14,096 nt of DNA from Candidatus Zixiibacteriota bacterium. Its GTDB lineage: Bacteria; Zixibacteria; MSB-5A5; GN15; FEB-12. Positions 1 to 5,722 of the stretch are shown here, in pieces; positions within the stretch are counted from its first letter, which is position 1, and each line of letters starts with the position of its first letter. The translations under genes and the position numbers were made by a program. Where the stretch lies: assembly GCA_003641415.1 (NCBI GenBank), contig QNAG01000046.1:1-14096 (forward strand). Reading direction: 5' to 3'. The notes under the pieces are model-generated. The model made no database searches. It was not told the DNA's origin and worked only from the letters and a program-made list of their open reading frames with translations.

Positions 1-504
1 AACAGGGGTCTGAAAAAGAATATAGAGGAAGGCGCCTTTCGTGAAGACCTATACTACCGTCTTAACGTCGTCGGAATTCATCTCCCCCCGTTGAGGGAAA
101 GAGGAGATGATGTTCTCCTTCTGGCCGAATATTTTCTAAAAAAGTTCTGTATGAAGATGAACAAAAAGAAGGAGGGATTATCCTCCGAGGTGATTAAGTT
201 GTTTTTGAGGTACAAATGGCCTGGCAACATTCGCGAGCTGGAGAATGCCATTGAGAGAGCTGTGGTAGTGGGCAAGGAACCGTTGGTTCAATTGCAGGAT
301 ATGCCATTTTGCGATGACCGGGAGTTACCTGAAGAGAAAGACGCATTGAGCTTAAAGAGAGTAGAGGAAAAGCACATACTGAAAGTACTGAACGAGACCG
401 GATGGAACGTTACCCACTCCGCACATTTGCTTGAAATCGACAGGGCTACGCTGTACAACAAGATCAAAAATTACGGGTTGTCCAAGCCCAAGGACCAACG
501 CTGA
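1..504 (+). CDS. Sigma-54-dependent response regulator, C-terminal part (5' end outside window)
   Basis: The frame is open from base 1 and encodes the last 167 residues of an NtrC-family activator. It begins inside the AAA+ domain, with the R-finger and sensor region seen as FREDLYYRLNVV and LPPLRER. The WPGNIRELENAIERAVVVG segment follows at about residues 73-91, and the protein ends in a Fis-type helix-turn-helix containing IDRATLYNKIK. The Walker A, GAFTGA and receiver regions would lie outside the window. It is clearly paralogous to the complete regulator at 10570-11907: both share the stretch around RELENAIERA and end in the same HTH. An archaemetzincin gene follows 16 bases downstream, the same order as at the second regulator. 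Such proteins hydrolyse ATP to open sigma-54 RNA polymerase complexes. That the missing N-terminus is a receiver is inferred from the paralogue. Confidence 0.93.
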   Translation, partial: NRGLKKNIEEGAFREDLYYRLNVVGIHLPPLRERGDDVLLLAEYFLKKFCMKMNKKKEGLSSEVIKLFLRYKWPGNIRELENAIERAVVVGKEPLVQLQDMPFCDDRELPEEKDALSLKRVEEKHILKVLNETGWNVTHSAHLLEIDRATLYNKIKNYGLSKPKDQR

Positions 505-520
505 CAGAGCCCACCCACTG

Positions 521-1063
521 ATGCGGCCACAAGAACCTCCAAGTAAGCTCCACATCGTCTCACTTGGAGATACTCCCGAAGATGCGGAGGAGAGAGCCTG
601 CTCTGCTGTCCAGTCCTGCTTTGGGATGAATTGCGAGATACTTTCACCCGAACCATCACCAGAATTCGCTTTGGACGTCTCACGAGACCAATACAACTCA
701 CTGGAAATACTCGATTGGTTGGAGAACAGGTTTCCCAAGCCTGATCAGTGGATACTTGGTATTACCAATGTCGACTTGGCTATTCCCGTACTGACTTTCG
801 TTTTTGGGGAAGCCAGGCTCGGTGGTCCCAGTGCGGTAATTTCTACTTTTCGCCTGCATGAAGAATTCTATGGGCGCTCTGCCGATACACTTGTGCTCTT
901 ATCGCGAATTGAGAAAGAAGCCATACACGAAGTAGGGCACATGATGGGTCTCACCCACTGCTTAGACCGTAACTGTGTGATGTATCCCTCAAATAGCCTG
1001 TCTCAAACCGACGTGAAGTCAACCAAGCTCTGTCCTGAATGTCGCTCTAACCTTTATTCCTGA
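521..1063 (+). CDS. amzA: Archaemetzincin-family zinc metalloprotease (copy 1)
   Basis: A 180-residue protein with the full archaemetzincin signature near its C-terminus. HEVGHMMGLTHC supplies three zinc-binding histidines and the catalytic Glu; CVM follows four residues later; a CPEC motif 16 residues further on forms the second, structural zinc site. The pattern HExxHxxGxxHCx4CxM...CxxC is diagnostic for the family (archaeal AmzA, vertebrate AMZ1/2), whose physiological substrates are largely unknown. The frame is open upstream to a TTG at 431, but that stretch overlaps the regulator gene and resembles no protease. ATG 521 gives an N-terminus (SKLHIVSLGD) that aligns with the second copy. 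There is no good Shine-Dalgarno, so translation may be coupled to the upstream stop at 502-504. No signal peptide is visible, so it is probably cytoplasmic. Length matches the family (about 180 residues). Confidence 0.9.
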   Translation: MRPQEPPSKLHIVSLGDTPEDAEERACSAVQSCFGMNCEILSPEPSPEFALDVSRDQYNSLEILDWLENRFPKPDQWILGITNVDLAIPVLTFVFGEARLGGPSAVISTFRLHEEFYGRSADTLVLLSRIEKEAIHEVGHMMGLTHCLDRNCVMYPSNSLSQTDVKSTKLCPECRSNLYS

Positions 1064-1071
1064 TCCTTGGC

Positions 1072-1245
1072 GGTTACCACCAGGACCGCGACCTGCTCCG
1101 TCGCTTACCAAAGTTCAATCCCGAACGTGCCCAGCGCAACACATTCCTCGCCCGTGTGGTCGAAGACAAGAGTGCCCCCGTCATCGAGGCGCAAAAAGCC
1201 GGGATGCGGGACGTCCGCCAGCCACAAACCTTCTTGAAAACCTGA
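1072..1245 (+). pseudogene. Orphan GC-rich coding fragment, probable 3' end of a lost gene
   Basis: From about 1072 to a TGA at 1243-1245 the plus strand reads without a stop and looks like real protein: it starts GYHQDRDLLRRLPKFN and ends DVRQPQTFLKT, rich in charged residues, with many third positions G or C. It is visibly more GC-rich than the flanking genes. It has no start codon or ribosome binding site, and upstream it runs into the archaemetzincin gene in another frame. I read it as the C-terminal remnant of a gene whose front was lost by rearrangement. I do not recognise the family. A minus-strand reading of the same segment (1074-1262) is Arg/Ser-rich and looks like a shadow. Confidence 0.45.
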
Positions 1246-1252
1246 CCTGCCT

Positions 1253-1285
1253 TGTCTATCATAGACAGAACCGCTTTGGGTTCTG
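1253..1285. repeat. Two nested inverted repeats between convergent genes
   Basis: TGTCTAT-C-ATAGACA is a perfect inverted repeat at 1253-1267. Overlapping its end, CAGAACC (1266-1272) and GGTTCTG (1279-1285) pair perfectly across a six-base loop. The two hairpins share bases and cannot both form fully, so they are alternatives. They lie just past the lipoprotein stop codon and past the end of the orphan fragment. A terminator role is plausible, but neither is followed by a U-run on either strand. A recombination scar or protein-binding site is equally possible. Confidence 0.5.
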
Positions 1286-1293
1286 CCCTACAA

Positions 1294-2460
1294 TTACTTA
1301 AGCTTGAAATCTGTCAGCTCATACACATCGGTAAAATCGCAAGTGCCTAGGTTGTCAGAACTATGATAATCAGTAATAGTTAAACCGATAAACTCATACT
1401 GCCGTTTGAGAACACCGATAGCAGCCAGATAATCATAAGCCACGATATCCGTATCCCACACGCCATCGTTGTCGATATCCCAGTACCAGCGAATCTTGAA
1501 GCAGTTAGCTACGATGGCGGGTGTCGTAACACTCTCAATGCCCACCACCTCTTTCTCCATTCTCCACGGCTCACCGTCCCGATACACCCAGCACTGGCCA
1601 ACTTCAAGCGGATAAGCCAAGTCTCTCAAGGGTGGATTCTCGTATCGGATGCTATCGGACTGTATCGAACGGGTCACTACGGTTATGTCGATTCTTGAAT
1701 GGACCCAATCCAAAAACTCACTGATGCTGTTGAAACGCATGCCCTTGAATAACAGGTAGGTGCCTTCGCTAAGCGCCACTTTGGGCGGCCCGACACCTCC
1801 AACGGATTCATAGGCATATTCATACAAACCGTTTGACGTATTGTTGCGGTAGAAATATCCGTCGCCACTGGAACCATTGTCCTCTGTCCACATCGTATGA
1901 AACACATAGGTCTCCTGTGAACCAAGCAGCGTGTCAAGCCTTTCAATTTCGGTTGTCTGGTTGCCGAATACGGTATCAGAACCAAAATATGCAAGGCTGT
2001 CAGGATCGAAGTTATGAGAATAAAACGTCCGTGAGTATTGCCAAGTATTGCCAATCGCCAGTGGGAAGACAAAAGTACTGCGCGTCGTGAAACGCCACAC
2101 TGGTGAGCTTACCGAATCAATCGCATCACAGTGCACAATAACTCTCCAGAAATATGTTGTGTCAAGCAACAGGACACCTGGATCGTAAGTAGTATCTGTT
2201 ATCATGGAATCAACTAATGGTGGTGGGTTGGCCGTTCCCAGATATACATCAAACAATACGGTATCAGATGGAGCGTGGGTATAAGACCAACAGAGCGACA
2301 AAATGAGCGGGGCGTCGGTCATTCTATCCGTTGGATATGCGTTCGAAGGTCCGGGCAAATTGCACGGACCAATCGCAGAATCATCATCCGAGCAAGACAT
2401 AAATACAGAAATGATCAACAAAAGAATGACCGGGAGACAATACTTGTTATTTTTGCGCAC
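1294..2460 (-). CDS. FnIII-domain lipoprotein, secreted, function unknown
   Basis: A 388-residue protein beginning at GTG 2460. The start is chosen because GGAGG lies 5 bases upstream (2466-2470 on the minus strand); a TTG four codons earlier overlaps that site. Residues 2-22 are a signal peptide (basic start, long Leu/Ile core) ending FMSC, a slightly atypical lipobox that would place the lipidated Cys at position 23. An acidic tail (SDDDS) follows. Residues about 35-125 look like a fibronectin-III/Ig-like domain of the kind found in surface proteins of FCB and related phyla (LSLCWSY, FDVYLG, TYFWRV, VWRFTT). The C-terminal two thirds is beta-rich and unrecognised. Near its end is DIDNDGVWDTD, an EF-hand-like or dockerin-like acidic loop that may bind calcium. 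The gene probably shares a transcript with the FnIII relic just upstream (26-base gap). No enzymatic motif is seen. Confidence 0.85.
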   Translation of the reverse strand: MRKNNKYCLPVILLLIISVFMSCSDDDSAIGPCNLPGPSNAYPTDRMTDAPLILSLCWSYTHAPSDTVLFDVYLGTANPPPLVDSMITDTTYDPGVLLLDTTYFWRVIVHCDAIDSVSSPVWRFTTRSTFVFPLAIGNTWQYSRTFYSHNFDPDSLAYFGSDTVFGNQTTEIERLDTLLGSQETYVFHTMWTEDNGSSGDGYFYRNNTSNGLYEYAYESVGGVGPPKVALSEGTYLLFKGMRFNSISEFLDWVHSRIDITVVTRSIQSDSIRYENPPLRDLAYPLEVGQCWVYRDGEPWRMEKEVVGIESVTTPAIVANCFKIRWYWDIDNDGVWDTDIVAYDYLAAIGVLKRQYEFIGLTITDYHSSDNLGTCDFTDVYELTDFKLK

Positions 2461-2486
2461 GGTAACCTCCAAAAAGTGTTTCGTCG

Positions 2487-2726
2487 TTACAGCACTGCCA
2501 TGACGGTGTTGCTGGGTTCGCCTTCGCCGGATTTGTTAATCGCCACGATGCGGTATTCCCACTCCTTGCCGCGTTCCTGGTCGACAAGGGTTATTTCCGT
2601 AATCACCGCGGTCGCGACATCTTCCCACGGCCCGTCGGGACGTATGCATCGCATGACCTTGTAGGCACTCAGCTTCACTTCTCGGAAATCTTGCCATTCA
2701 GGGTATTCCCTCCAACCAAAGAGTTC
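2487..2726 (-). pseudogene. Internally deleted relic of a MARFP/FnIII-type protein
   Basis: The minus strand is open from just after a TAA at 2727-2729 to TGA 2487-2489. It encodes the end of a fibronectin-III domain: LSAYKVMRC, RPDGPWEDVATAV, ERGKEWEYRIVAINKSGEGEPSNTV. This frame has no convincing start. A different minus frame has a good Shine-Dalgarno (GGAGGG, 2708-2713) and ATG 2697 giving MARFPRSEAE, which I recall as the usual N-terminus of a family ending in just this FnIII tail. The two parts lie in different frames and the middle of the protein is missing. The simplest reading is a large internal deletion with the junction at about 2670-2680. The family link is from memory; the frame discrepancy is seen directly. 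Confidence 0.55.
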
Positions 2727-2754
2727 TTACCTGCCTATCTTCTTATCAATGAAC

Positions 2755-2785
2755 AATATACTATACCCCCCTCCGCAAATGTCAA
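2755..2785 (-). promoter_or_regulatory. Candidate sigma-70 promoter for the FnIII relic and lipoprotein
   Basis: Read on the minus strand there is a perfect -35 TTGACA (2785-2780), a G-run, then the AT-rich TATAGTATATT (2765-2755). The -10 element could be TAGTAT with a 16-base spacer or TATATT with 19. The ribosome binding site and ATG of the MARFP relic lie about 40 bases further on. It sits directly beyond the 21-bp repeat array. Confidence 0.5.
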
Positions 2786-3171
2786 GCGAAAAATGGAGTC
2801 GTTTCACTTTTTTTGCCGCTCAGAAAGCCTGCTTTGCCGCGAATAACGCTTATTTTGCCACGGTGTAAATTTACATCGCCATTGGGAAAGCTTACATCGT
2901 CGCAATGAAAGCTTCCCTTGTCACTGCGTAAACTTACTTCGCGACGGAGTTGATTTCATCTGTCATGAGTGAAGCAATGGCTGTCGCATTGTAATATTTC
3001 TCCATCACATGGTAGATTACTGTTATTCCTTGTATCTGTGGAGCTGATTGTTAACGACGAACTGGCGATCAGGGATAACCGAGCCATAGCCAGAACAATC
3101 AGGATGGCAAGAAAGATACTACAGATTGAAAAAATAAGATTTGTCAAAAGGAGAAAACGGCGTAATGACAA
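2782..3171 (-). pseudogene. Possible membrane-anchored seven-residue-repeat protein, interrupted by TGA
   Basis: Read on the minus strand from TTG 3171, the frame encodes a hydrophobic N-terminus (FLLLTNLIFSICSIFLAILI, about residues 6-25), a Ser/Thr-rich linker, then seven-residue repeats through the 21-bp array. A TGA at 2956-2958 interrupts it at repeat 7. The same frame then continues through six more repeats (EVSLRSD, KGSFHCD, DVSFPNG, DVNLHRG, KISVIRG, KAGFLSG) and a short tail to TGA 2782-2784. The pattern x-V/I-S/N-L/F-x-x-D/G would suit a beta-solenoid-like stack. It could be a gene with one nonsense mutation, or non-coding repeats that happen to be open. A second minus frame is also open over repeats 1-5, which weakens the coding case. 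No ribosome binding site is visible before TTG 3171; the frame is open back to a TAG at 3223-3225. Confidence 0.35.
2815..3024. repeat. Tandem array of about ten 21-bp units with a dyad core
   Basis: Ten consecutive 21-base units, starting at 2815, 2836, 2857, 2878, 2899, 2920, 2941, 2962, 2983 and 3004, align without gaps. The plus-strand consensus is GYCRC, three variable bases, then the palindromic core GWAARYTTMC and a variable end. Unit 3 has the perfect palindrome GTAAATTTAC. Units 3-6 match best; units 7-10 and 1-2 are more degenerate. Conserved columns include G1 (9 of 10), C3 (9 of 10), a purine at column 4 (10 of 10), A11 (9 of 10) and RY at columns 13-14 in most units. The 21-base period equals two helical turns, which suits protein binding on one DNA face, and also seven codons. 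The unit has no fixed repeat and unique spacer, so it is not CRISPR. Confidence 0.8.
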
Positions 3172-3208
3172 CGATACCAGAACGATAACCAGACAGGTGG
3201 CAGGCGTG

Positions 3209-3243
3209 TGAATATCACGACACTACCGTTGAATATTTCGACA
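3209..3243 (+). repeat. Direct repeat pair TGAATATYWCGACA, 21-bp spacing
   Basis: TGAATATCACGACA (3209-3222) and TGAATATTTCGACA (3230-3243) start exactly 21 bases apart, two helical turns. A partial third copy ending ATACTCGACA lies at 3275-3284. They sit about 110-145 bases upstream of the sigma-54 -24 element, where enhancer sites for an NtrC-type activator are expected. Confidence 0.45.
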
Positions 3244-3297
3244 GTTAACAATACCACATTGTCCTCGATTCCGGATACTCGACAGCGCCATTCAGTC

Positions 3298-3309
3298 ACA
3301 AAGCTTTGT
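3298..3309. promoter_or_regulatory. Perfect 12-bp palindrome upstream of the sigma-54 promoter
   Basis: ACAAAGCTTTGT is a perfect dyad centred about 50 bases upstream of the -24 element. The 3172-3413 interval holds no convincing gene. This dyad, the direct repeats at 3209-3243 and the promoter are the only structures I see in it. The dyad could be an activator site; alone, a 12-base palindrome is weak evidence. Confidence 0.3.
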
Positions 3310-3352
3310 CAGCGTTACGGTTATGGCTTTGTTTCCGGGCTACTTTGAGTGT

Positions 3353-3368
3353 TGGCATATCACTTGCT
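3353..3368 (+). promoter_or_regulatory. Sigma-54 (-24/-12) promoter of the redox operon
   Basis: TGGCATATCACTTGCT matches the sigma-54 consensus TGGCAC-N5-TTGCW with one mismatch. GG at 3354-3355 and GC at 3366-3367 have the required 12-base offset. Transcription should start near 3379, giving a leader of about 35 bases with a GAGGAG ribosome site (3402-3407) before ATG 3414. Genes for sigma-54 activators lie at both ends of the window. Confidence 0.8.
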
Positions 3369-3413
3369 CAATACCTATTGTAAAAGTAAACGATAGTCAA
3401 TGAGGAGAATAAA

Positions 3414-4712
3414 ATGTCGTTAGTAACCATGAATATCAACGGACATGAGGTCAAAGCAGAGAATCGAGAGCCGATCCTGAAGTCCATAAGGGCTCTGGGT
3501 ATTGATGTTCCCACTTTGTGCCACATGGATGGTCTGGAACCTTACGGTGTCTGTCGCATGTGCGTCGTTCAGGTAAAACATGGCAAGCGTACCAAGCTGG
3601 TGACATCATGTAATTTCCCCGCTGCTGAAGGACTTGAGATTCTGACCGACACCGAAGAGGTACTTCAGCATCGCAGGTTGATGGCTGAGCTTCTACTGGC
3701 TAGAGCTCCCGAAGTTAAGAAGGTGCAGGAGATTGCTGCTTCGCTGGGTATTACTGAGTCGCGGTTTAAAGTTGCCGAGACCAGTGACTGCATCCTTTGC
3801 GGTTTGTGTGTTCGGGTGTGCGATGAGGTTGTTGGCGCCTCGGCGCTTGGTTTTATTGGGCGTGGCAAAGAGCGGGTAGTTGGTACTCCCTGGTATGTGA
3901 ACACCGATTCTTGCATTGCCTGTGGGGCTTGCACCTATGTGTGCCCGACGGGAGCGATGCAAATGGAGACGTTGACCAAGGAACGCTGGCGGAGAGAACT
4001 GAGTGGAAAAGAACGGATTTGCCGCTACGCTCGCATGGGACTTATTTCTAACAAAGTATGTCCCAACAACTTCGACTGCGCCACATGCGAGGTCGACCAG
4101 CGGCTCTTCGATGAGTTCGGAACGCATCCGATATTGGCTTTAGCACCCGGTTTGAGCCGACAACCTAAGCAAGTCGGACATTTCTCTCTAATAGAGGATC
4201 GCAGTTATTTCCAGGGCCACACTTGGGCGAAAACTTCGAAAGAACACACACGTGTGGGACTGGACGACTTTGCTCAGAAAGTTATCGGAGGTATCTCCAG
4301 GGCAGCATTTAGCGCCAAGCCGGGCGATGTGGTGCACCGTGGAGACCCCGCCTTGGATGTGTCAAACAACGGGCACCGTGCAACCATGCTCTTTCCTATT
4401 TCGGGCAAAATCATCCACATCAATCCTTCCTTGGAGGACGATCCCTCGTTAATCAACGAGGATTGCTACGACAGGGGCTGGCTCTATACAATGAAACCTA
4501 CTAATCCTTACGAAGATAGGATTACTCTCATTGGGCCAGACGAAGCTGACCAATGGACCCAGGATGAGTCGGATCACCTGTTCAGTCTCCTGACCGATTC
4601 CAAAAGTGCCGCGTTGTCTGACGGTGGTGAGTTATTACATAACTTCTCCAGAAATCTTGAGAAGAATGACTGGGAACGTATTACTAATAGTTTCTTTTCT
4701 GGGGATAAATAG
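3414..4712 (+). CDS. Ferredoxin-like NuoG/HydA N-terminus fused to a Cys-motif and GcvH-like domain
   Basis: A 432-residue cytoplasmic electron carrier, first gene of the operon, with GAGGAG six bases before ATG. Residues 1-75 are a [2Fe-2S] domain (C36, C47, C50, C66). Two [4Fe-4S] ferredoxin motifs follow (C126/129/132/136 and C167/170/173/177). This order is that of HndD/HydA/NuoG. The usual His-Cys3 cluster between them is absent: H86 remains, but there is no Cys from 67 to 125. Instead of an H-cluster hydrogenase domain, residues 203-225 hold a CX12CX5CX2C motif, and 255-365 resemble glycine-cleavage H protein (GHTW, VGLDDFAQ, GWLYTMKP). The lipoyl-Lys position is not Lys (GHRAT in that loop), so classical lipoylation is unlikely. 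It probably takes electrons from the NuoF-like subunit and passes them to an unknown acceptor. The family parts are well known; the combination is not one I can name. Confidence 0.85.
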   Translation: MSLVTMNINGHEVKAENREPILKSIRALGIDVPTLCHMDGLEPYGVCRMCVVQVKHGKRTKLVTSCNFPAAEGLEILTDTEEVLQHRRLMAELLLARAPEVKKVQEIAASLGITESRFKVAETSDCILCGLCVRVCDEVVGASALGFIGRGKERVVGTPWYVNTDSCIACGACTYVCPTGAMQMETLTKERWRRELSGKERICRYARMGLISNKVCPNNFDCATCEVDQRLFDEFGTHPILALAPGLSRQPKQVGHFSLIEDRSYFQGHTWAKTSKEHTRVGLDDFAQKVIGGISRAAFSAKPGDVVHRGDPALDVSNNGHRATMLFPISGKIIHINPSLEDDPSLINEDCYDRGWLYTMKPTNPYEDRITLIGPDEADQWTQDESDHLFSLLTDSKSAALSDGGELLHNFSRNLEKNDWERITNSFFSGDK

Positions 4713-4737
4713 AGTTGAGTCACTCAGGAGGTGAGTC

Positions 4738-5685
4738 ATGTTTGAAAAACGAGAAAAAAAATCAAAACTGATACCCACGTCAGCCAAACAGTGTATATGG
4801 GTTGATGCCGGAGTTATTTCTTACAGACTCTGTCCACTTAACTATGAGTGCGAACGCTGCTCACTGCATCAGGCGTTGGTCGATGGACCGGCACTTGTTC
4901 CGCCGCGTGTTTCTACATCTCCGAAGAGTGAGGAGAATGTACCTCAACGTGCAGAGTTTGAAGAGTTCTTTAAGAAATTACCGGCTTCTGCGCGGAAGTG
5001 TCACTACATGTTGACTGGGGAAGTTTCATACAAGCTGTGTATCAACGGGTTTAACTGTGCTAATTGCTCTTTTCAACAAATGATGGAAGACTCGGAAGAG
5101 GCGGAGAAGGATTTGGATATTCCCATTGATGATGATTCGTTCTCGATTGAAGGTTTCCATCTTCCACAAGAGATACACTACCACAGAGGACACACTTGGA
5201 TTCGTGTGGAACAAGAAGGCAACGTTCGCGTGGGTCTGGATGACTTTGGGCAATGGCTACTGGGTTCTGCTCAGGGTGTACAGCTACCGAGCTCCGGCGA
5301 AACCGTCTCCGAGGGTGCGCGAGCCTGCGATATCTGCCTTGATGCTGGGCAGATCGGCCTCTTGGCGCCGGTGTCCGGACGGATTATTGCAACAAACGAT
5401 AGGCTATTAAAGCAGCCGGAGTTAGTGAACCAGTCACCATATACCAATGGGTGGTTGTTTACGATGAAACCTTTCAATTTACCCTCCGAGTTGGTGAATC
5501 TCCTTTACGGTAATAGAGCTAAGAAATGGATCGAGCAGGAGGTTAAACGGGTCAGAGAAAAGTTTAACGGGAATGGCGAACAGATTAGTATCTATGAACT
5601 GGATAAGGATACAACTTGGCGAAAAGATATGATTGATGAGATCGCGAGCGAGTTCCTGCTGGCTATGTTGAAAGAGGTAGCATGA
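4738..5685 (+). CDS. Double Cys-motif protein with lysine-less GcvH-like domain
   Basis: A 315-residue protein starting at ATG 4738 behind a strong AGGAGGTG site, 25 bases after the previous gene. It has two copies of the motif found in its neighbour, with identical spacing: C19/C32/C38/C41 and C88/C101/C107/C110, each followed by a Gln (SLHQ, SFQQ). Similar Cys motifs before H-like domains are known to me from deltaproteobacterial 'glycine cleavage H-protein' annotations. They could bind a cluster or zinc; I cannot tell which. Residues about 145-250 are H-protein-like (RGHTWIR, VGLDDFGQWLLG, LLAPVSGRI, GWLFTMKPF). The loop that should carry the lipoyl-Lys reads CLDAGQIGLLAP, with no Lys. A charged helical tail follows. 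It probably works with the 3414 gene product as a partner or acceptor. It is not part of a glycine-cleavage operon. Confidence 0.8.
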   Translation: MFEKREKKSKLIPTSAKQCIWVDAGVISYRLCPLNYECERCSLHQALVDGPALVPPRVSTSPKSEENVPQRAEFEEFFKKLPASARKCHYMLTGEVSYKLCINGFNCANCSFQQMMEDSEEAEKDLDIPIDDDSFSIEGFHLPQEIHYHRGHTWIRVEQEGNVRVGLDDFGQWLLGSAQGVQLPSSGETVSEGARACDICLDAGQIGLLAPVSGRIIATNDRLLKQPELVNQSPYTNGWLFTMKPFNLPSELVNLLYGNRAKKWIEQEVKRVREKFNGNGEQISIYELDKDTTWRKDMIDEIASEFLLAMLKEVA

Positions 5686-5722
5686 AGGGTGTCTCACCAA
5701 AAATAAAGAAGGAGAAAATTTG

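Noticed and set aside
352..738. Minus-strand reading frame over the regulator/archaemetzincin junction
   Set aside because: It is antisense to two well-supported genes, has low-complexity content and no ribosome site.
2815..3024. CRISPR array
   Set aside because: The 21-bp units are degenerate and contiguous, with no constant repeat alternating with unique spacers and no cas gene.
2815..3024. Plasmid-type iteron replication origin
   Set aside because: Unit length would fit, but no replication initiator gene or DnaA boxes are seen and the context is chromosomal. It is kept only as a remote alternative.
3414..4712. [FeFe]-hydrogenase catalytic subunit (HndD/HydA)
   Set aside because: The N-terminal ferredoxin domains fit, but none of the H-cluster signatures are present and the C-terminal part is GcvH-like.
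4738..5685. Glycine cleavage system H protein
   Set aside because: There are no gcvT or gcvP genes, the lipoyl lysine is absent, and the protein is more than twice the usual length with Cys modules.
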